NCBI GenBank assembly: GCA_964459325.1
Contig: CAYWKU010000013.1
Coordinates: forward strand, 26,464-90,463
From: CAYWKU01 sp964459325
GTDB taxonomy: Bacteria; RBG-13-61-14; CAYWKU01
Direction of reading: 5' to 3'
Length of the DNA stretch: 64,000 nucleotides
Program-made: the position numbers and the translations under genes
In this document: positions 1-8,034 of the stretch, in pieces
Layout of the letters: the number at the start of each line of letters is the position of its first letter
Numbering within the stretch: the first letter of the stretch is position 1
The notes under the pieces: generated by a model
The model's input: only the letters and a program-made list of their open reading frames with translations
What the model was told of the DNA's origin: nothing
Database searches by the model: none

Positions 1-1121
1 CAGACGGTCAGGATTTTCGCGCCCTTCGAGCGGCCTTCGTCCAGCGCGGCCAGCGTGTCAGCGGTTTCGCCGGACTGCGATATGAGCACCATCAGGTCAC
101 CGGCGTTTATCAGCGGGTCGCGGTAGCGAAACTCGCTGCCAAGGTCGACTTCAACCGGCAGCCGCGCAGCCGCCTCGAGTATGAACTTGCCCGTAAGACC
201 GGCGTGGAAACTGGTGCCGCAAGCCACTATGATGATGCGCTTTACGTCCTCCAGAAACGCGAGGTCTTCGCCGATGTCGTCAAGGTTGACGCGCCCGGAG
301 CCGGGATATACGCGGTCGCTCAGCGTATCGGCCACCGCGCGGGGTTGCTCGTGAATTTCCTTGAGCATGAAGTGTTTATAGAACCCCTTTTCGGCCATGG
401 TGGGAGTCCAGTTAATGCGGCGCGGAGCGCGTTCCACGGGGGCGCCGTCGAAGTCGAATATCTTTATGCCGTCGCGGGTTAACACGGCCATTTCGTAGTC
501 TTCCAGGAAAATGACCTCCCGGGTCTGGTCCATGATGGCGGGAACGTCGCTGGCCAGGTACTGCTCGCCGTCGCCGACTCCGGCCACCAGCGGGCTTCCG
601 ACGCGAGCGCCTATCATCAGGCCGGGGTTGTCCCGGTCGATAACCACGATGGCGCTGGAGCCTTCTATCTTGTTCACCGCCGCCCTGACGGCTTCGGTAA
701 AATCGTACCCCTCGTAAGTCAACTGCTGTATCAGATGGGCGGCGATTTCGGTGTCGGTCTCGCTCTTGATGGAATGGCCCTTACCTTCCAGCTCGGCTTT
801 GAGCGAGCGATGGTTTTCGATGATGCCGTTGTGGACGAGCACGATTTTGCCCGCCTTGTGGGGGTGGGCGTTGGTAGTCGAGGGTCTGCCGTGAGTGGCC
901 CAGCGGGTGTGGCCGATGCCGGTGAGGCCTTCGAGTTTTTCTTCGCCCAACAACTCTTCGAGGCGGACGATTTTGCCTTCGCTGCGCACAACCTTGATGT
1001 CGCCGTTCTCGACCACGGCCACCCCGGCGGAGTCGTAGCCGCGATACTCGAGGCGCTTGAGGCCCCCGAGCAGTATGGGCGCGGCCCTTCGGGGGCCGAT
1101 GTATCCCACTATCCCGCACAT
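1..1121 (-). CDS. glmS: Glutamine--fructose-6-phosphate aminotransferase (isomerizing), 3' part beyond the window
   Basis: This enzyme makes glucosamine-6-phosphate from fructose-6-phosphate and glutamine, the first step to UDP-GlcNAc. Translation from the ATG at 1121 gives MCGIVGYIG, whose Cys2 is the N-terminal nucleophile of the class II glutamine amidotransferase domain. GYDSAG, HTRWATHG and HNGIIEN follow as in GlmS. The first SIS (sugar isomerase) domain starts near residue 280 (IIIVACGTSFHAG, then SQSGETADT). About 373 codons are visible; the rest of the SIS region runs off the left edge. The pathway partner glmU lies 3.7 kb upstream on the same strand, separated by a radical SAM gene and a toxin-antitoxin pair. 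I see no glmS ribozyme-like fold upstream, only repeats. Identification is confident. Confidence 0.96.
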   Translation of the reverse strand, partial: MCGIVGYIGPRRAAPILLGGLKRLEYRGYDSAGVAVVENGDIKVVRSEGKIVRLEELLGEEKLEGLTGIGHTRWATHGRPSTTNAHPHKAGKIVLVHNGIIENHRSLKAELEGKGHSIKSETDTEIAAHLIQQLTYEGYDFTEAVRAAVNKIEGSSAIVVIDRDNPGLMIGARVGSPLVAGVGDGEQYLASDVPAIMDQTREVIFLEDYEMAVLTRDGIKIFDFDGAPVERAPRRINWTPTMAEKGFYKHFMLKEIHEQPRAVADTLSDRVYPGSGRVNLDDIGEDLAFLEDVKRIIIVACGTSFHAGLTGKFILEAAARLPVEVDLGSEFRYRDPLINAGDLMVLISQSGETADTLAALDEGRSKGAKILTV

Positions 1122-1180
1122 ATCAGGTACGATTTTGAATCATCATCGCAGTTTTGCAAACCCGGCGGGCAGAAATGTCG

Positions 1181-1227
1181 CACGCAAAGTCGCGAAGAAC
1201 GCCAGGTAAGATTGTATTCTTTGCGCC
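1181..1227 (+). repeat. Dispersed repeat (ACGCAAAG family), copy A
   Basis: The segment starts CACGCAAAGTCGCGAAGAAC and ends ATTCTTTGCGCC. A second, inverted copy lies at 31969-32015, where the minus strand reads CACGCAAAGCCGCCGGGAAC and later TATATTCTTTGCGC. It lies in the gene-free stretch 1122-1525, which otherwise holds only the composite palindromic repeat at 1369-1419 and no convincing coding region. Confidence 0.6.
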
Positions 1228-1368
1228 TTAGGCCGCCCGCACTATAAGTGTGCGCTACCCGCGGGTAGCACGGGTGGACACCTGAGTTGCGCAAGCAACA
1301 AGAAAATCGCACCTGATATTTTCGGGACAATTCCGGGTAACTTCATTAACCATCGAGGTAAGAACCAT

Positions 1369-1419
1369 GTTTCTTGTTGTCCTGACGGACAACCCGGACG
1401 TATAACGTCCGGGCCACCC
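1369..1419 (+). repeat. Composite palindromic intergenic repeat (GTTTCTTGTTG / CCACCC unit)
   Basis: Two adjacent hairpins are visible. The first is GTTGTCC...GGACAAC around 1376-1392. The second is CCCGGACGT-ATA-ACGTCCGGG at 1393-1413, followed by the constant tail CCACCC. The first 34 bases (1369-1402) recur exactly and inverted at 35281-35314. A related unit with different stem bases but the same GTTTCTTGTTG head and CCACCC tail is at 31879-31925. Confidence 0.85.
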
Positions 1420-1525
1420 TGCGAGGGAAGGCTTTTAAGGGATAAATTGAAATTTTTTGAAAAGCACGGAAATGTCAAAATTGTAGAATGTTTCTCTTTT
1501 TGTATGCGCAATCCACAACGTGTTT

Positions 1526-1744
1526 TCATGCGCGAACGCTCGGCCCGAGACCTTCAAGGATTACCTGCCGCAGGGATTCCTGTCCGCCCAACCGTTTGAC
1601 GGCATCCAGTATTTCGATACCCACGAGCTGTCCTTCCGAGTCGTAATCGCCCGCTATACCCTCGGCCAACTCTTTTGTCGTCACCGTGGTCTCACGGAAA
1701 ATGATACTGAGCGCATCCACTTCCGGGTCGTAACTTATCTTCAT
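1526..1744 (-). CDS. DUF2283 family small protein
   Basis: A 72-residue protein beginning MKISYDPEVDALSIIF, the hallmark start of the DUF2283 family (pattern MKIxYDxExDALYI). The family consists of small single-domain proteins of unknown role, often found near toxin-antitoxin genes or repeats; I assign no function. The ATG at 1744 is supported by AAGGAG about 8 bases upstream on the minus strand. The gene stands alone between two repeat-rich gaps, with glmS downstream and the B12/radical SAM gene upstream. The length fits the family. The homology is clear from the first 20 residues. Confidence 0.8.
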   Translation of the reverse strand: MKISYDPEVDALSIIFRETTVTTKELAEGIAGDYDSEGQLVGIEILDAVKRLGGQESLRQVILEGLGPSVRA

Positions 1745-1823
1745 GAGTTCTTCTCCTTAGTAATAATAAGTATAAACGGTTAATGGCATTTATGTGCCGT
1801 GTCAAGCCACGGCCCGAAATAGC

Positions 1824-1848
1824 GCCGTCAAGTCATGCGACCTGTCAG
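1824..1848 (-). repeat. Dispersed repeat CTGACAGGTCG(C/T)ATGACT, copy 1
   Basis: The minus strand reads CTGACAGGTCGCATGACTTG followed by ACGGC. A second copy on the plus strand at 39047-39071 differs at two positions. Both copies sit next to a GGAGTGCG word and a GTGTCAAGCCAC word, so a longer composite unit of roughly 80-100 bases is involved. It fills the gap between the DUF2283 gene and the radical SAM gene. Confidence 0.65.
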
Positions 1849-1902
1849 GCCCGGCGCACTCCAAAACGTGGCATCCCCGGTGTAGCTCGCGGTTTCTTAA
1901 TT

Positions 1903-3990
1903 TTATTCCAGTTCTATGAAGCCCGACCGGTAGAGGAAATCGGCGGTGAAGAAGGCGGAGGCGAGGGCGTCCCGGACGGTCAGCTCGGGGTGATTTTCCG
2001 ACAGTATGCGGTGCAACTGCAGGCCCGTTTCTTTCAATGACAGTTGTCCGTCCGCCAGTTTCAGCCACTCGTACCCCGCGCCGCTCAGGCGGGTGATTTT
2101 AGCTGTTTCGGAGTTGTAGATGTAGCTCGCCTCATTTGATAACGGTATGGACTTAACCGACGGTCTGAGGAGCGGCTTCTTTTCCGACATGCCGGAAACC
2201 GCGGGCGGCGGCGGAAGAATCTTCTCCTTTTTTGTCTCGCCGTAGCGGGAGTAAAAAAGCAGAGCATGCGCGCCCACCGGGCCGTCGAGAAAGTCGTTGT
2301 CGGCCGGATAGGCCTGTCGGAGCCTTTCCGATGCATCTTCGTAAAAGCGGTTCAACTCATCAGCGGAAGGGCCGCTCTCGGTGGTGAAGTGAAACTGCGG
2401 GATAAGCTCGTCGGGGTCGCGAGGCTTGATGTTTCCAACGCCGAAGGATTCCGGCTCCAGGTGTACAGGCGAGTACTCGGCTAGCTGGAAAGTGGCCAAC
2501 GCGAAGGAGCAGGCGTAATCCTTCACCGAGATAAGAAACTCGACAGTGTCGTTCGCTTCTTCGAGAGTCTCGCCGGGGAAACCGATGAAGTTCTGCAGGT
2601 GAACGCCTATCCCCGCGCGGGCGGCGTCGGTTGTTATTTGCCTGTTTCTTTCGATTTCGGTCTTTTTCCGCATTAGCTCCAGCACCCGCTGGTTTCCGGA
2701 TTCGTTGCCGAAGCTGAGCAGCCTGCACCCGGAGCGGTACATTTTTTCGAGGAGCTCGCGGTCGAATTGTTTTTCAAAGCGTATTTCGGCCATCCAGTAA
2801 AACGGGCCGGGCAAATCGGCGGCGAAGTCGGTTATTTTCCGGCATATCGGGGGCGGGATGCAATCGTCGGTGAAAAAGAAGTGCCGTCCGCCGCGGTTGT
2901 GCTGTATGCGCATTATATCTTCTTTAAGTAGGTCGGGAGGTCGCTGGTAAAAGCGGTTTTTGAAAACCAGAGACAGGCCGCAGAAGGCGCATTTGCCGTG
3001 GTAACAGCCGCGCGTCGTGGCTAACGAATATAAAGGCTCGGGCGAAAGGTAATCGTCCAGGTTCAACCCGGAATAGTCGGGAGTAGGCAGAGCGCTGAAA
3101 TCCTCCCTCTCGGCGAGGTTTTCCATGGTCGTTTTCGATTCGCGACCGGCGGCGGATTCAAATTTGAGATAGAGTTTGTTCATGTCGTTCGCGACGGTGA
3201 AATCGCTTTCGATAATTTCGATAAGTTTTTTTAAAGCGCTTTCGCCTTCGCCGAAGACGTAACTGTCAACCCATTGGAAGGCTTCCGGCCGGCTGCGAAT
3301 TCGCTCTTCAGCCGAAATAACCGCCCCGCCACCCATTACCACGTGTGTTTCCGGGGAGACGGATTTTATCAGACGCGCCAGAGTGTAGCCCGACACCAGT
3401 TGAGGTATGAACGATACGGATATTCCAACAACCGGCAAAATATCGGGCAAAGCGCGGGGCAGGGCTTCGTCCCGCATGACGGAAAGAAACGGGTTGCGCT
3501 CTTCGTCACGGGACAAGGCATATAAGTTTTCAAAAGTCATTTTGATTTTATAATCGACGTCGTCGAAATACATTTCAGTCGGGTAGTGCGCCAGGGAGAT
3601 GATGTCCAACCCCCGCCGGACGATATTCGAGGCGTAGATGTAATTGTCGGGTTTGTAGAAAAGTTCATCGGAGCGGAGTATATGCTTTGCGCGCTCGATG
3701 TTTTCGATAACATCCTCCGCTATGAACTCTGCCGCCGCGAGCTGTTCGAGGCGCATATTTTGCGATTCGTGGACGGAATCGATATTTCGCATCTCACTGA
3801 GCTTTTCCGATATTTTTCGACGGCGGGTTTCGAGCCGGCCCGGCGTAAGCATCGCATCCAGCGCCAGCATTCCCAGGTCGCACTGGTGCACCTCGTGCCC
3901 GATGTCTCTCAGGTACGCCGCAAGGCTCGGAAGGCTCAAGGGAGGATGAGTGATACTTCCCAGCGGAGGTATGAGCAAAGCGATTTTCAA
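1903..3990 (-). CDS. B12-binding-type radical SAM protein with C-terminal PqqD-like domain
   Basis: A 695-residue protein starting KIALLIPPLGSITHPPLSLP, typical of the N-terminal cobalamin-binding/Rossmann domain of B12 radical SAM enzymes. The radical SAM cluster motif near residues 328-336 is GCYHGKCAFC, a CX4CX2C spacing rather than the classical CX3CX2C; some B12-type families show this variant. The TIM barrel continues with FGNESGNQRVLELM and FIGFPGETLEE. The last 90 or so residues (NEASYIYNSETAKITRLSGAGYEW...) resemble a PqqD-like peptide-recognition domain, suggesting a peptide or protein substrate. No precursor peptide is obvious next to it. The start at 3990 is TTG with no clear ribosome binding site; no better start exists before the conserved N-terminus. 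The substrate is unknown. Confidence 0.85.
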   Translation of the reverse strand: MKIALLIPPLGSITHPPLSLPSLAAYLRDIGHEVHQCDLGMLALDAMLTPGRLETRRRKISEKLSEMRNIDSVHESQNMRLEQLAAAEFIAEDVIENIERAKHILRSDELFYKPDNYIYASNIVRRGLDIISLAHYPTEMYFDDVDYKIKMTFENLYALSRDEERNPFLSVMRDEALPRALPDILPVVGISVSFIPQLVSGYTLARLIKSVSPETHVVMGGGAVISAEERIRSRPEAFQWVDSYVFGEGESALKKLIEIIESDFTVANDMNKLYLKFESAAGRESKTTMENLAEREDFSALPTPDYSGLNLDDYLSPEPLYSLATTRGCYHGKCAFCGLSLVFKNRFYQRPPDLLKEDIMRIQHNRGGRHFFFTDDCIPPPICRKITDFAADLPGPFYWMAEIRFEKQFDRELLEKMYRSGCRLLSFGNESGNQRVLELMRKKTEIERNRQITTDAARAGIGVHLQNFIGFPGETLEEANDTVEFLISVKDYACSFALATFQLAEYSPVHLEPESFGVGNIKPRDPDELIPQFHFTTESGPSADELNRFYEDASERLRQAYPADNDFLDGPVGAHALLFYSRYGETKKEKILPPPPAVSGMSEKKPLLRPSVKSIPLSNEASYIYNSETAKITRLSGAGYEWLKLADGQLSLKETGLQLHRILSENHPELTVRDALASAFFTADFLYRSGFIELE

Positions 3991-4060
3991 GAGCGATACA
4001 CCGGACGATTTTAATCGGAGTAATACATAATAAAATCAATGTTCATTATATTGTTGTTGC

Positions 4061-4108
4061 TTTTTTCTTTTCCTGTCTTTCATACGCTTCTCGCCGCCGG
4101 GTATGTCG
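4061..4108 (-). pseudogene. Duplicated remnant of the glmU 3' end
   Basis: This 48-base stretch matches the true glmU 3' end at 4841-4888 at 41 of 48 positions by hand alignment. On the minus strand it encodes DIPGGEKRMKDRKRKK, compared with DIPGGGERMKNRKRKK at the glmU C-terminus. The two copies flank the mntA-hepT pair, so the pair seems to have been inserted at, or carried with a copy of, the glmU tail. Confidence 0.7.
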
Positions 4109-4138
4109 GGTTTTTCAAAGCGCCGGATTTACTAAACC

Positions 4139-4504
4139 TCATTTCTTCTCAATGTCTGGCGGTGGGTTCGGTATTAAAGGCTCAATCAAAGAAATCAACT
4201 CGGGGATGCTCACCGTAGCGACCTTCCACATGATTTCGTCATCTATTTCACCATACTCGTGAGCGATTATGTTTCGTTGAGATATTATCTTTCGCCATGG
4301 AATTTCCGGATGAGCTTCTTTGAAAGTTTGAGAGACATGCCCCGCAGCCTCACCGATAATTTCAATGCGCCTTTCCACAGATAGCCTTATAACTTCATCG
4401 GCCAGATACTCTTCGAATGATTTATCAGTAACCGAGCCGCTTACACCCCTTGCGTGCTGTAACATATCAAGAAGGTAACCGGCATCCCGGCTGTCAGGCT
4501 GCAT
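4139..4504 (-). CDS. hepT: HepT-type ribonuclease toxin (DUF86/HEPN)
   Basis: A 121-residue helical protein of the HEPN/DUF86 family. The catalytic RX4HXY motif is intact as RNIIAHEY (Arg77, His82, Tyr84). In characterised mntA-hepT systems HepT is a growth-inhibiting RNase, and its motif tyrosine is AMPylated by MntA to neutralise it. The start overlaps the 3' end of the upstream nucleotidyltransferase gene by 11 bases, the usual arrangement. The pair lies between the B12 radical SAM gene and glmU and is flanked by two copies of the glmU 3' end, which points to acquisition. Family identification is strong; toxicity is inferred. Confidence 0.9.
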   Translation of the reverse strand: MQPDSRDAGYLLDMLQHARGVSGSVTDKSFEEYLADEVIRLSVERRIEIIGEAAGHVSQTFKEAHPEIPWRKIISQRNIIAHEYGEIDDEIMWKVATVSIPELISLIEPLIPNPPPDIEKK

Positions 4505-4796
4505 AAATTACCTCCGCCGTGTCAATAATGTTCTTTCGGCGGAAAGGATTTTTCAGTCCGCTCTTGGCTACCAGGTCGACGTCACGGCCAAAGATACTTT
4601 TCAATTCTTCTATCATGTCCAGCCAGTCGTACAGGTTTAATCCGTGGTTCGGCTGAAGTTCGACCAGCACGTCCACATCGCTGTCCGCTGAAAAATCGTC
4701 ACGTAACGCCGAGCCGAACACGGACAACTCCCTAACCTTCCACTTTTTGCAGAAAGCCTCGATCTTTTGTTCATCGATATTCAGGTTTGCTGCCAT
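4494..4796 (-). CDS. mntA: MntA-type minimal nucleotidyltransferase antitoxin
   Basis: A 100-residue minimal nucleotidyltransferase (MNT). The family motif GSX10DXD is intact: Gly28-Ser29 in VFGSALR and Asp40-Val-Asp42 in SDVDVLVEL. In known systems this enzyme transfers AMP from ATP to the HEPN toxin encoded next to it. The gene precedes hepT and overlaps it by 11 bases, so the two are translationally linked. There is no strong ribosome binding site before the ATG at 4796, which is preceded by an AT-rich stretch. The flanking glmU-tail duplication suggests that it was inserted as a module. Confidence 0.9.
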   Translation of the reverse strand: MAANLNIDEQKIEAFCKKWKVRELSVFGSALRDDFSADSDVDVLVELQPNHGLNLYDWLDMIEELKSIFGRDVDLVAKSGLKNPFRRKNIIDTAEVIYAA

Positions 4797-4836
4797 TTTT
4801 ATATTTTCATATAGATTGATTTAACGTACAAATCGC

Positions 4837-6228
4837 CTATTTTTTCCTCTTCCTGTTCTTCATTCGCTCCCCGCCGCCGGGTATGTCGCGCTGTTTGCCC
4901 CGGGCCACGCTCAAAGCTCCGGCGGGAACGTCGCGGGTGATGGTGGAGCCGCTGCCGATGTACGCTCCCTTGCCCACCCTCACCGGGGCCACGAACTGAG
5001 TATCGCTGCCCACGAAAACCTCGTCCTCGATTATCGTAAGGTGTTTGTCGGCGCCGTCGTAGTTGCAGGTAATGGCGCCGCAGCCGATGTTGACTTCGTT
5101 GCCGATTTCGGCGTCACCGAGGTAGGTCAGGTGATTGGCTTTTGTCCCGTTTCCGATTTTTACCTTCTTGGTTTCCACGAAGTTGCCGATGCGGCAGTCT
5201 TCGCCGATAACGCTTTCCGGTCTCAAGTGAGCCGACGGGCCGACGGTGGTGCGTTTGCCCACCTTCGCCGAGTCCACCACGCTGTGAGCGCGTATCTCGG
5301 CGCCGTCGGCTATCTCAGAGCCTTTTATATTCACACCAGACTCGATGACGCACGCGGCCCCGATGACCGTATCACCTTCGATAATCGCTCCGGGATAAAT
5401 GACGGTATCGGGGCCGATGACGGCGGGTTGATGCACGTAGGTATTGTCCGGGTCGAGTACCGTCACTCCCGCTTTCATAAGCTCATCGAGTTTGCGGCGG
5501 TTCATTTGCTTCTCGGCCGCGGCAAGCTCCGCCCGGTCGTTCACCCCCAGCACCTCGCTGTAATCATCGACCTTGTGGGCGATAACCCCTCCTTCGGATG
5601 ACGCCGCCTGCACCACGTCCGTCAGGTAATACTCCCCCTGTACGTTCTTCGGCTCCAGCTTATCGAGCGCGTCGCGGAGAAAGTTGTAATCGGCGGCGTA
5701 AATGCCGGCGTTTATCTCGGATATTTCCAGCTCTTCCGGCGATGCGTCGGACGCTTCCACCACGCGCTCAACATCGCCTGCGGGATTCCTTATGACCCTG
5801 CCAAGCCTGTTGGGGCGGGGCATATCGGCGGTGAGCATGGCAAGCTTCCTGCCGGAAGATGAAAACGCTTCGACAAACTCGTTAAGCGTTTCCGCCCGCA
5901 GCAGGGGAGTGTCGCCGTAGAGCACCAGCACCCTCTCGGCCTTATCGAGCGGTTTCATTCCGCATTGAGTGGCGTGGCCGGTGCCGAGTTGTTTTTCCTG
6001 AATGGCCACCTCGACGCCTTCCGGCAGGATGGGGCGGACCTCGTCCGCGCCGTTGCCCAGGACAACGATAATCGGGTTGCAACCCAGCTCGATAGCCCGG
6101 TCAACCGAGTACAGCGCCATCGCCCGTCCGCCCACTTCGTGCAGCACTTTGGGGCGGGCGGATTTCATCCGCACACCTTTTCCCGCCGCGAGTATGATGC
6201 AGGTGGTATTGACCCCGGATGAAGCCAT
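4837..6228 (-). CDS. glmU: Bifunctional UDP-N-acetylglucosamine pyrophosphorylase / glucosamine-1-phosphate N-acetyltransferase
   Basis: GlmU acetylates glucosamine-1-phosphate and then adds UMP to give UDP-GlcNAc, the precursor of peptidoglycan and lipid A. The N-terminal pyrophosphorylase domain shows IILAAGKGVRMKS (about residues 11-23) and a GTGHATQ motif. The C-terminal half is a left-handed beta helix of hexapeptide repeats (IGPDTVIYPGAIIEG and onward) with the acetyltransferase motif NFVETKK and HLTYLGDAEIG. At 463 residues it has normal length. The start ATG overlaps the stop of the phosphomannomutase gene by one base, so the two are co-translated. The lysine/arginine-rich C-terminal tail is the part duplicated at 4061-4108. 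Confidence 0.97.
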   Translation of the reverse strand: MASSGVNTTCIILAAGKGVRMKSARPKVLHEVGGRAMALYSVDRAIELGCNPIIVVLGNGADEVRPILPEGVEVAIQEKQLGTGHATQCGMKPLDKAERVLVLYGDTPLLRAETLNEFVEAFSSSGRKLAMLTADMPRPNRLGRVIRNPAGDVERVVEASDASPEELEISEINAGIYAADYNFLRDALDKLEPKNVQGEYYLTDVVQAASSEGGVIAHKVDDYSEVLGVNDRAELAAAEKQMNRRKLDELMKAGVTVLDPDNTYVHQPAVIGPDTVIYPGAIIEGDTVIGAACVIESGVNIKGSEIADGAEIRAHSVVDSAKVGKRTTVGPSAHLRPESVIGEDCRIGNFVETKKVKIGNGTKANHLTYLGDAEIGNEVNIGCGAITCNYDGADKHLTIIEDEVFVGSDTQFVAPVRVGKGAYIGSGSTITRDVPAGALSVARGKQRDIPGGGERMKNRKRKK

Positions 6229-7607
6229 TAAGAGCCTTTCTCCGATTTCAGGCGCTCTTTGAGGCCATCGAGCTCTTCATGAACGTAGCTTTTTATCTCA
6301 TCGAGCCTATCGGCGGTGTCCGCTTCAAACCGCAGCACCAGCGCGGGCTGGGTGTTGCTGGCGCGGATGAGACCCCACGAGCCGTCCTCGAAAAGTATCC
6401 TCACGCCGTCCACGTCCACGGTTTTGTGCTTCGACCCGAAGTATTTCTGCGCGGACGCCACCAGGTCGAACTTTATGTCGTCGGGAACTTCTACCCTGAT
6501 TTCGGGGGTGGTATATGTTTCGGGAAGGTCGCTCAGGATGTCGGTTATGGAGTCGCCGGTTTTCGATAAAATTTCCGCCAGACGGCACGCGGCGTAGATG
6601 GCGTCGTCGTATCCGAAGAAGCGGTCTTTGAAGAACATGTGTCCGCTCATCTCCCCGGCGATTTCCGCGCCCATCTCCCTCATCTTGGCCTTTATCAGCG
6701 AGTGGCCGGCTTTCCACATAATACCGTTGCCGCCGTGTTTTTCGATGTCCTCGAACAGGAGGCGGGAGCATTTCACTTCACCGATAACGGTAGCGCCCGG
6801 TTTGCGCTCGAGAACTTCACGGGCGAATATCACCAGCAGCCGGTCGCCGAACAGCAGCTTGCCCTTGTCGGTGACGATTCCGATGCGGTCGGCGTCGCCG
6901 TCGAAGCCTATCCCGATGTCCAGCGATTCTTCCTTCACGGTTTTTATAAGCTCGGTCACGTTTTCCTCGACGGTGGGGTCGGGATGGTGGTTGGGGAAGG
7001 CGCCGTCCATGTCGCAGTACAGTTCCTTGACGTCGCAGCCCAGGTTGCGCAAGACGTCCGGAGCGATGGGTCCGGCGGTGCCGTTGCCGGCGTCTACGGC
7101 TACGTTAAGGCCGCGGTCGAGCTTGATGTTTTCGGAGATGAACTTCTTATACGGCGTTATGATGTCCCCCTCGGAGGACGAGCCTTTACCGGACACAAAA
7201 TCTCCGCCATCGATGACTTTTTTAACGTCAAGTATTTCCGCGCCGTAGATGGTGCCTCCGCCCATGTGCATTTTGAAGCCGTTCTGGTCGGGCGGGTTGT
7301 GGCTTGCGGTAATCATGATGCCCCCGTCGGCCTCGAAGTGAATAACGCTGTAGTAGAATACCGGCGACGGGCATACTCCGATGTCTATGACCTCGATGCC
7401 GCTGTCTTTGAAGCCGTTAATCACCGCTTCCGCGTAGCCGGGGCCGGTCAGGCGGCAGTCGCGGCCTACCGTGGCCTTTTTGAAGCCGTACTTCTGCCCG
7501 TGAGTGGCGGTGGCGCGGGCCAGCGTGTAGGCAAATTCGGTGTCGAAATCCTTTTCCGCCACCCCGCGAATATCGTACTCCCTGAATATATGCGGGTTCA
7601 TCTTCAT
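6228..7607 (-). CDS. manB: Phosphomannomutase/phosphoglucomutase (AlgC/ManB type)
   Basis: A 459-residue alpha-D-phosphohexomutase that interconverts hexose 1- and 6-phosphates. The start NPHIFREYDIRGVAE is typical of the PMM/PGM (AlgC) group rather than of GlmM. The phosphoserine loop is TASHNPPDQNG (Ser102), the metal loop is GFDGDADRIG (about residue 238) and the sugar-binding loop is GEMSGHMF. Because no separate glmM is visible, this enzyme could also serve the glucosamine-phosphate step between glmS and glmU; that is inference from context. GAGGAGA stands 8 bases before the ATG. It is transcribed divergently from the small membrane protein gene upstream. Confidence 0.93.
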   Translation of the reverse strand: MKMNPHIFREYDIRGVAEKDFDTEFAYTLARATATHGQKYGFKKATVGRDCRLTGPGYAEAVINGFKDSGIEVIDIGVCPSPVFYYSVIHFEADGGIMITASHNPPDQNGFKMHMGGGTIYGAEILDVKKVIDGGDFVSGKGSSSEGDIITPYKKFISENIKLDRGLNVAVDAGNGTAGPIAPDVLRNLGCDVKELYCDMDGAFPNHHPDPTVEENVTELIKTVKEESLDIGIGFDGDADRIGIVTDKGKLLFGDRLLVIFAREVLERKPGATVIGEVKCSRLLFEDIEKHGGNGIMWKAGHSLIKAKMREMGAEIAGEMSGHMFFKDRFFGYDDAIYAACRLAEILSKTGDSITDILSDLPETYTTPEIRVEVPDDIKFDLVASAQKYFGSKHKTVDVDGVRILFEDGSWGLIRASNTQPALVLRFEADTADRLDEIKSYVHEELDGLKERLKSEKGS

Positions 7608-7709
7608 CTTGGGCTTCTCCTCCCTTTGACAATTCTTTTCAGCCTGTCTAAACTGAAATCATTCTCATAGGATAAACGTACAGCGCCAATTGCGAAAGGA
7701 GCATACGGG

Positions 7710-8015
7710 ATGGAAGGTTTCAGACAACTCAGCACTCTGACCAAGGTCACCTTCGTGCTGGTTTGCATATTCATGCTGCTGGTTACTATCGGATACCTGC
7801 CCTGGACGTATTCGGTAGGGCCGGTCGGCCTGTTTCTCCTTGGCGGCACGGCGGTTACCGCGGTTCTCGACGACCCGACCGCGGAGGAGCGCATTCCGCT
7901 GGGATTGAGGATTCTGGTGGGTTTCGGCGCCGTGCTTCCCTTTACGCTGCTGGCTTGGCTCATTCAGCGAGCTTTCACGCTGGGGGATTTCCTGATGAGG
8001 CAATCGAAACCCTGA
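7710..8015 (+). CDS. Small integral membrane protein of unknown function
   Basis: A 101-residue protein with two or three hydrophobic segments: residues about 12-30 (VTFVLVCIFMLLVTIGYLP), 33-50 (SVGPVGLFLLGGTAVTAV) and 67-87 (RILVGFGAVLPFTLLAWLI). I recognise no family. It is called as a gene because AAAGGAG lies 8 bases before the ATG, the hydrophobic pattern is coherent, and the overlapping minus-strand frames make poor proteins. It is divergent from the phosphomannomutase gene and converges on the PBP4-type gene with a 19-base gap. Confidence 0.65.
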   Translation: MEGFRQLSTLTKVTFVLVCIFMLLVTIGYLPWTYSVGPVGLFLLGGTAVTAVLDDPTAEERIPLGLRILVGFGAVLPFTLLAWLIQRAFTLGDFLMRQSKP

Positions 8016-8034
8016 GTCTGCCTGTATCCCGAAC

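Noticed and set aside
1122..1525. glmS ribozyme upstream of glmS
   Set aside because: The leader holds only dispersed palindromic repeats; I could not find the conserved ribozyme core.
6639..7670. Plus-strand ORF of 343 codons
   Set aside because: Antisense to the phosphomannomutase gene, whose active-site loops are all present.
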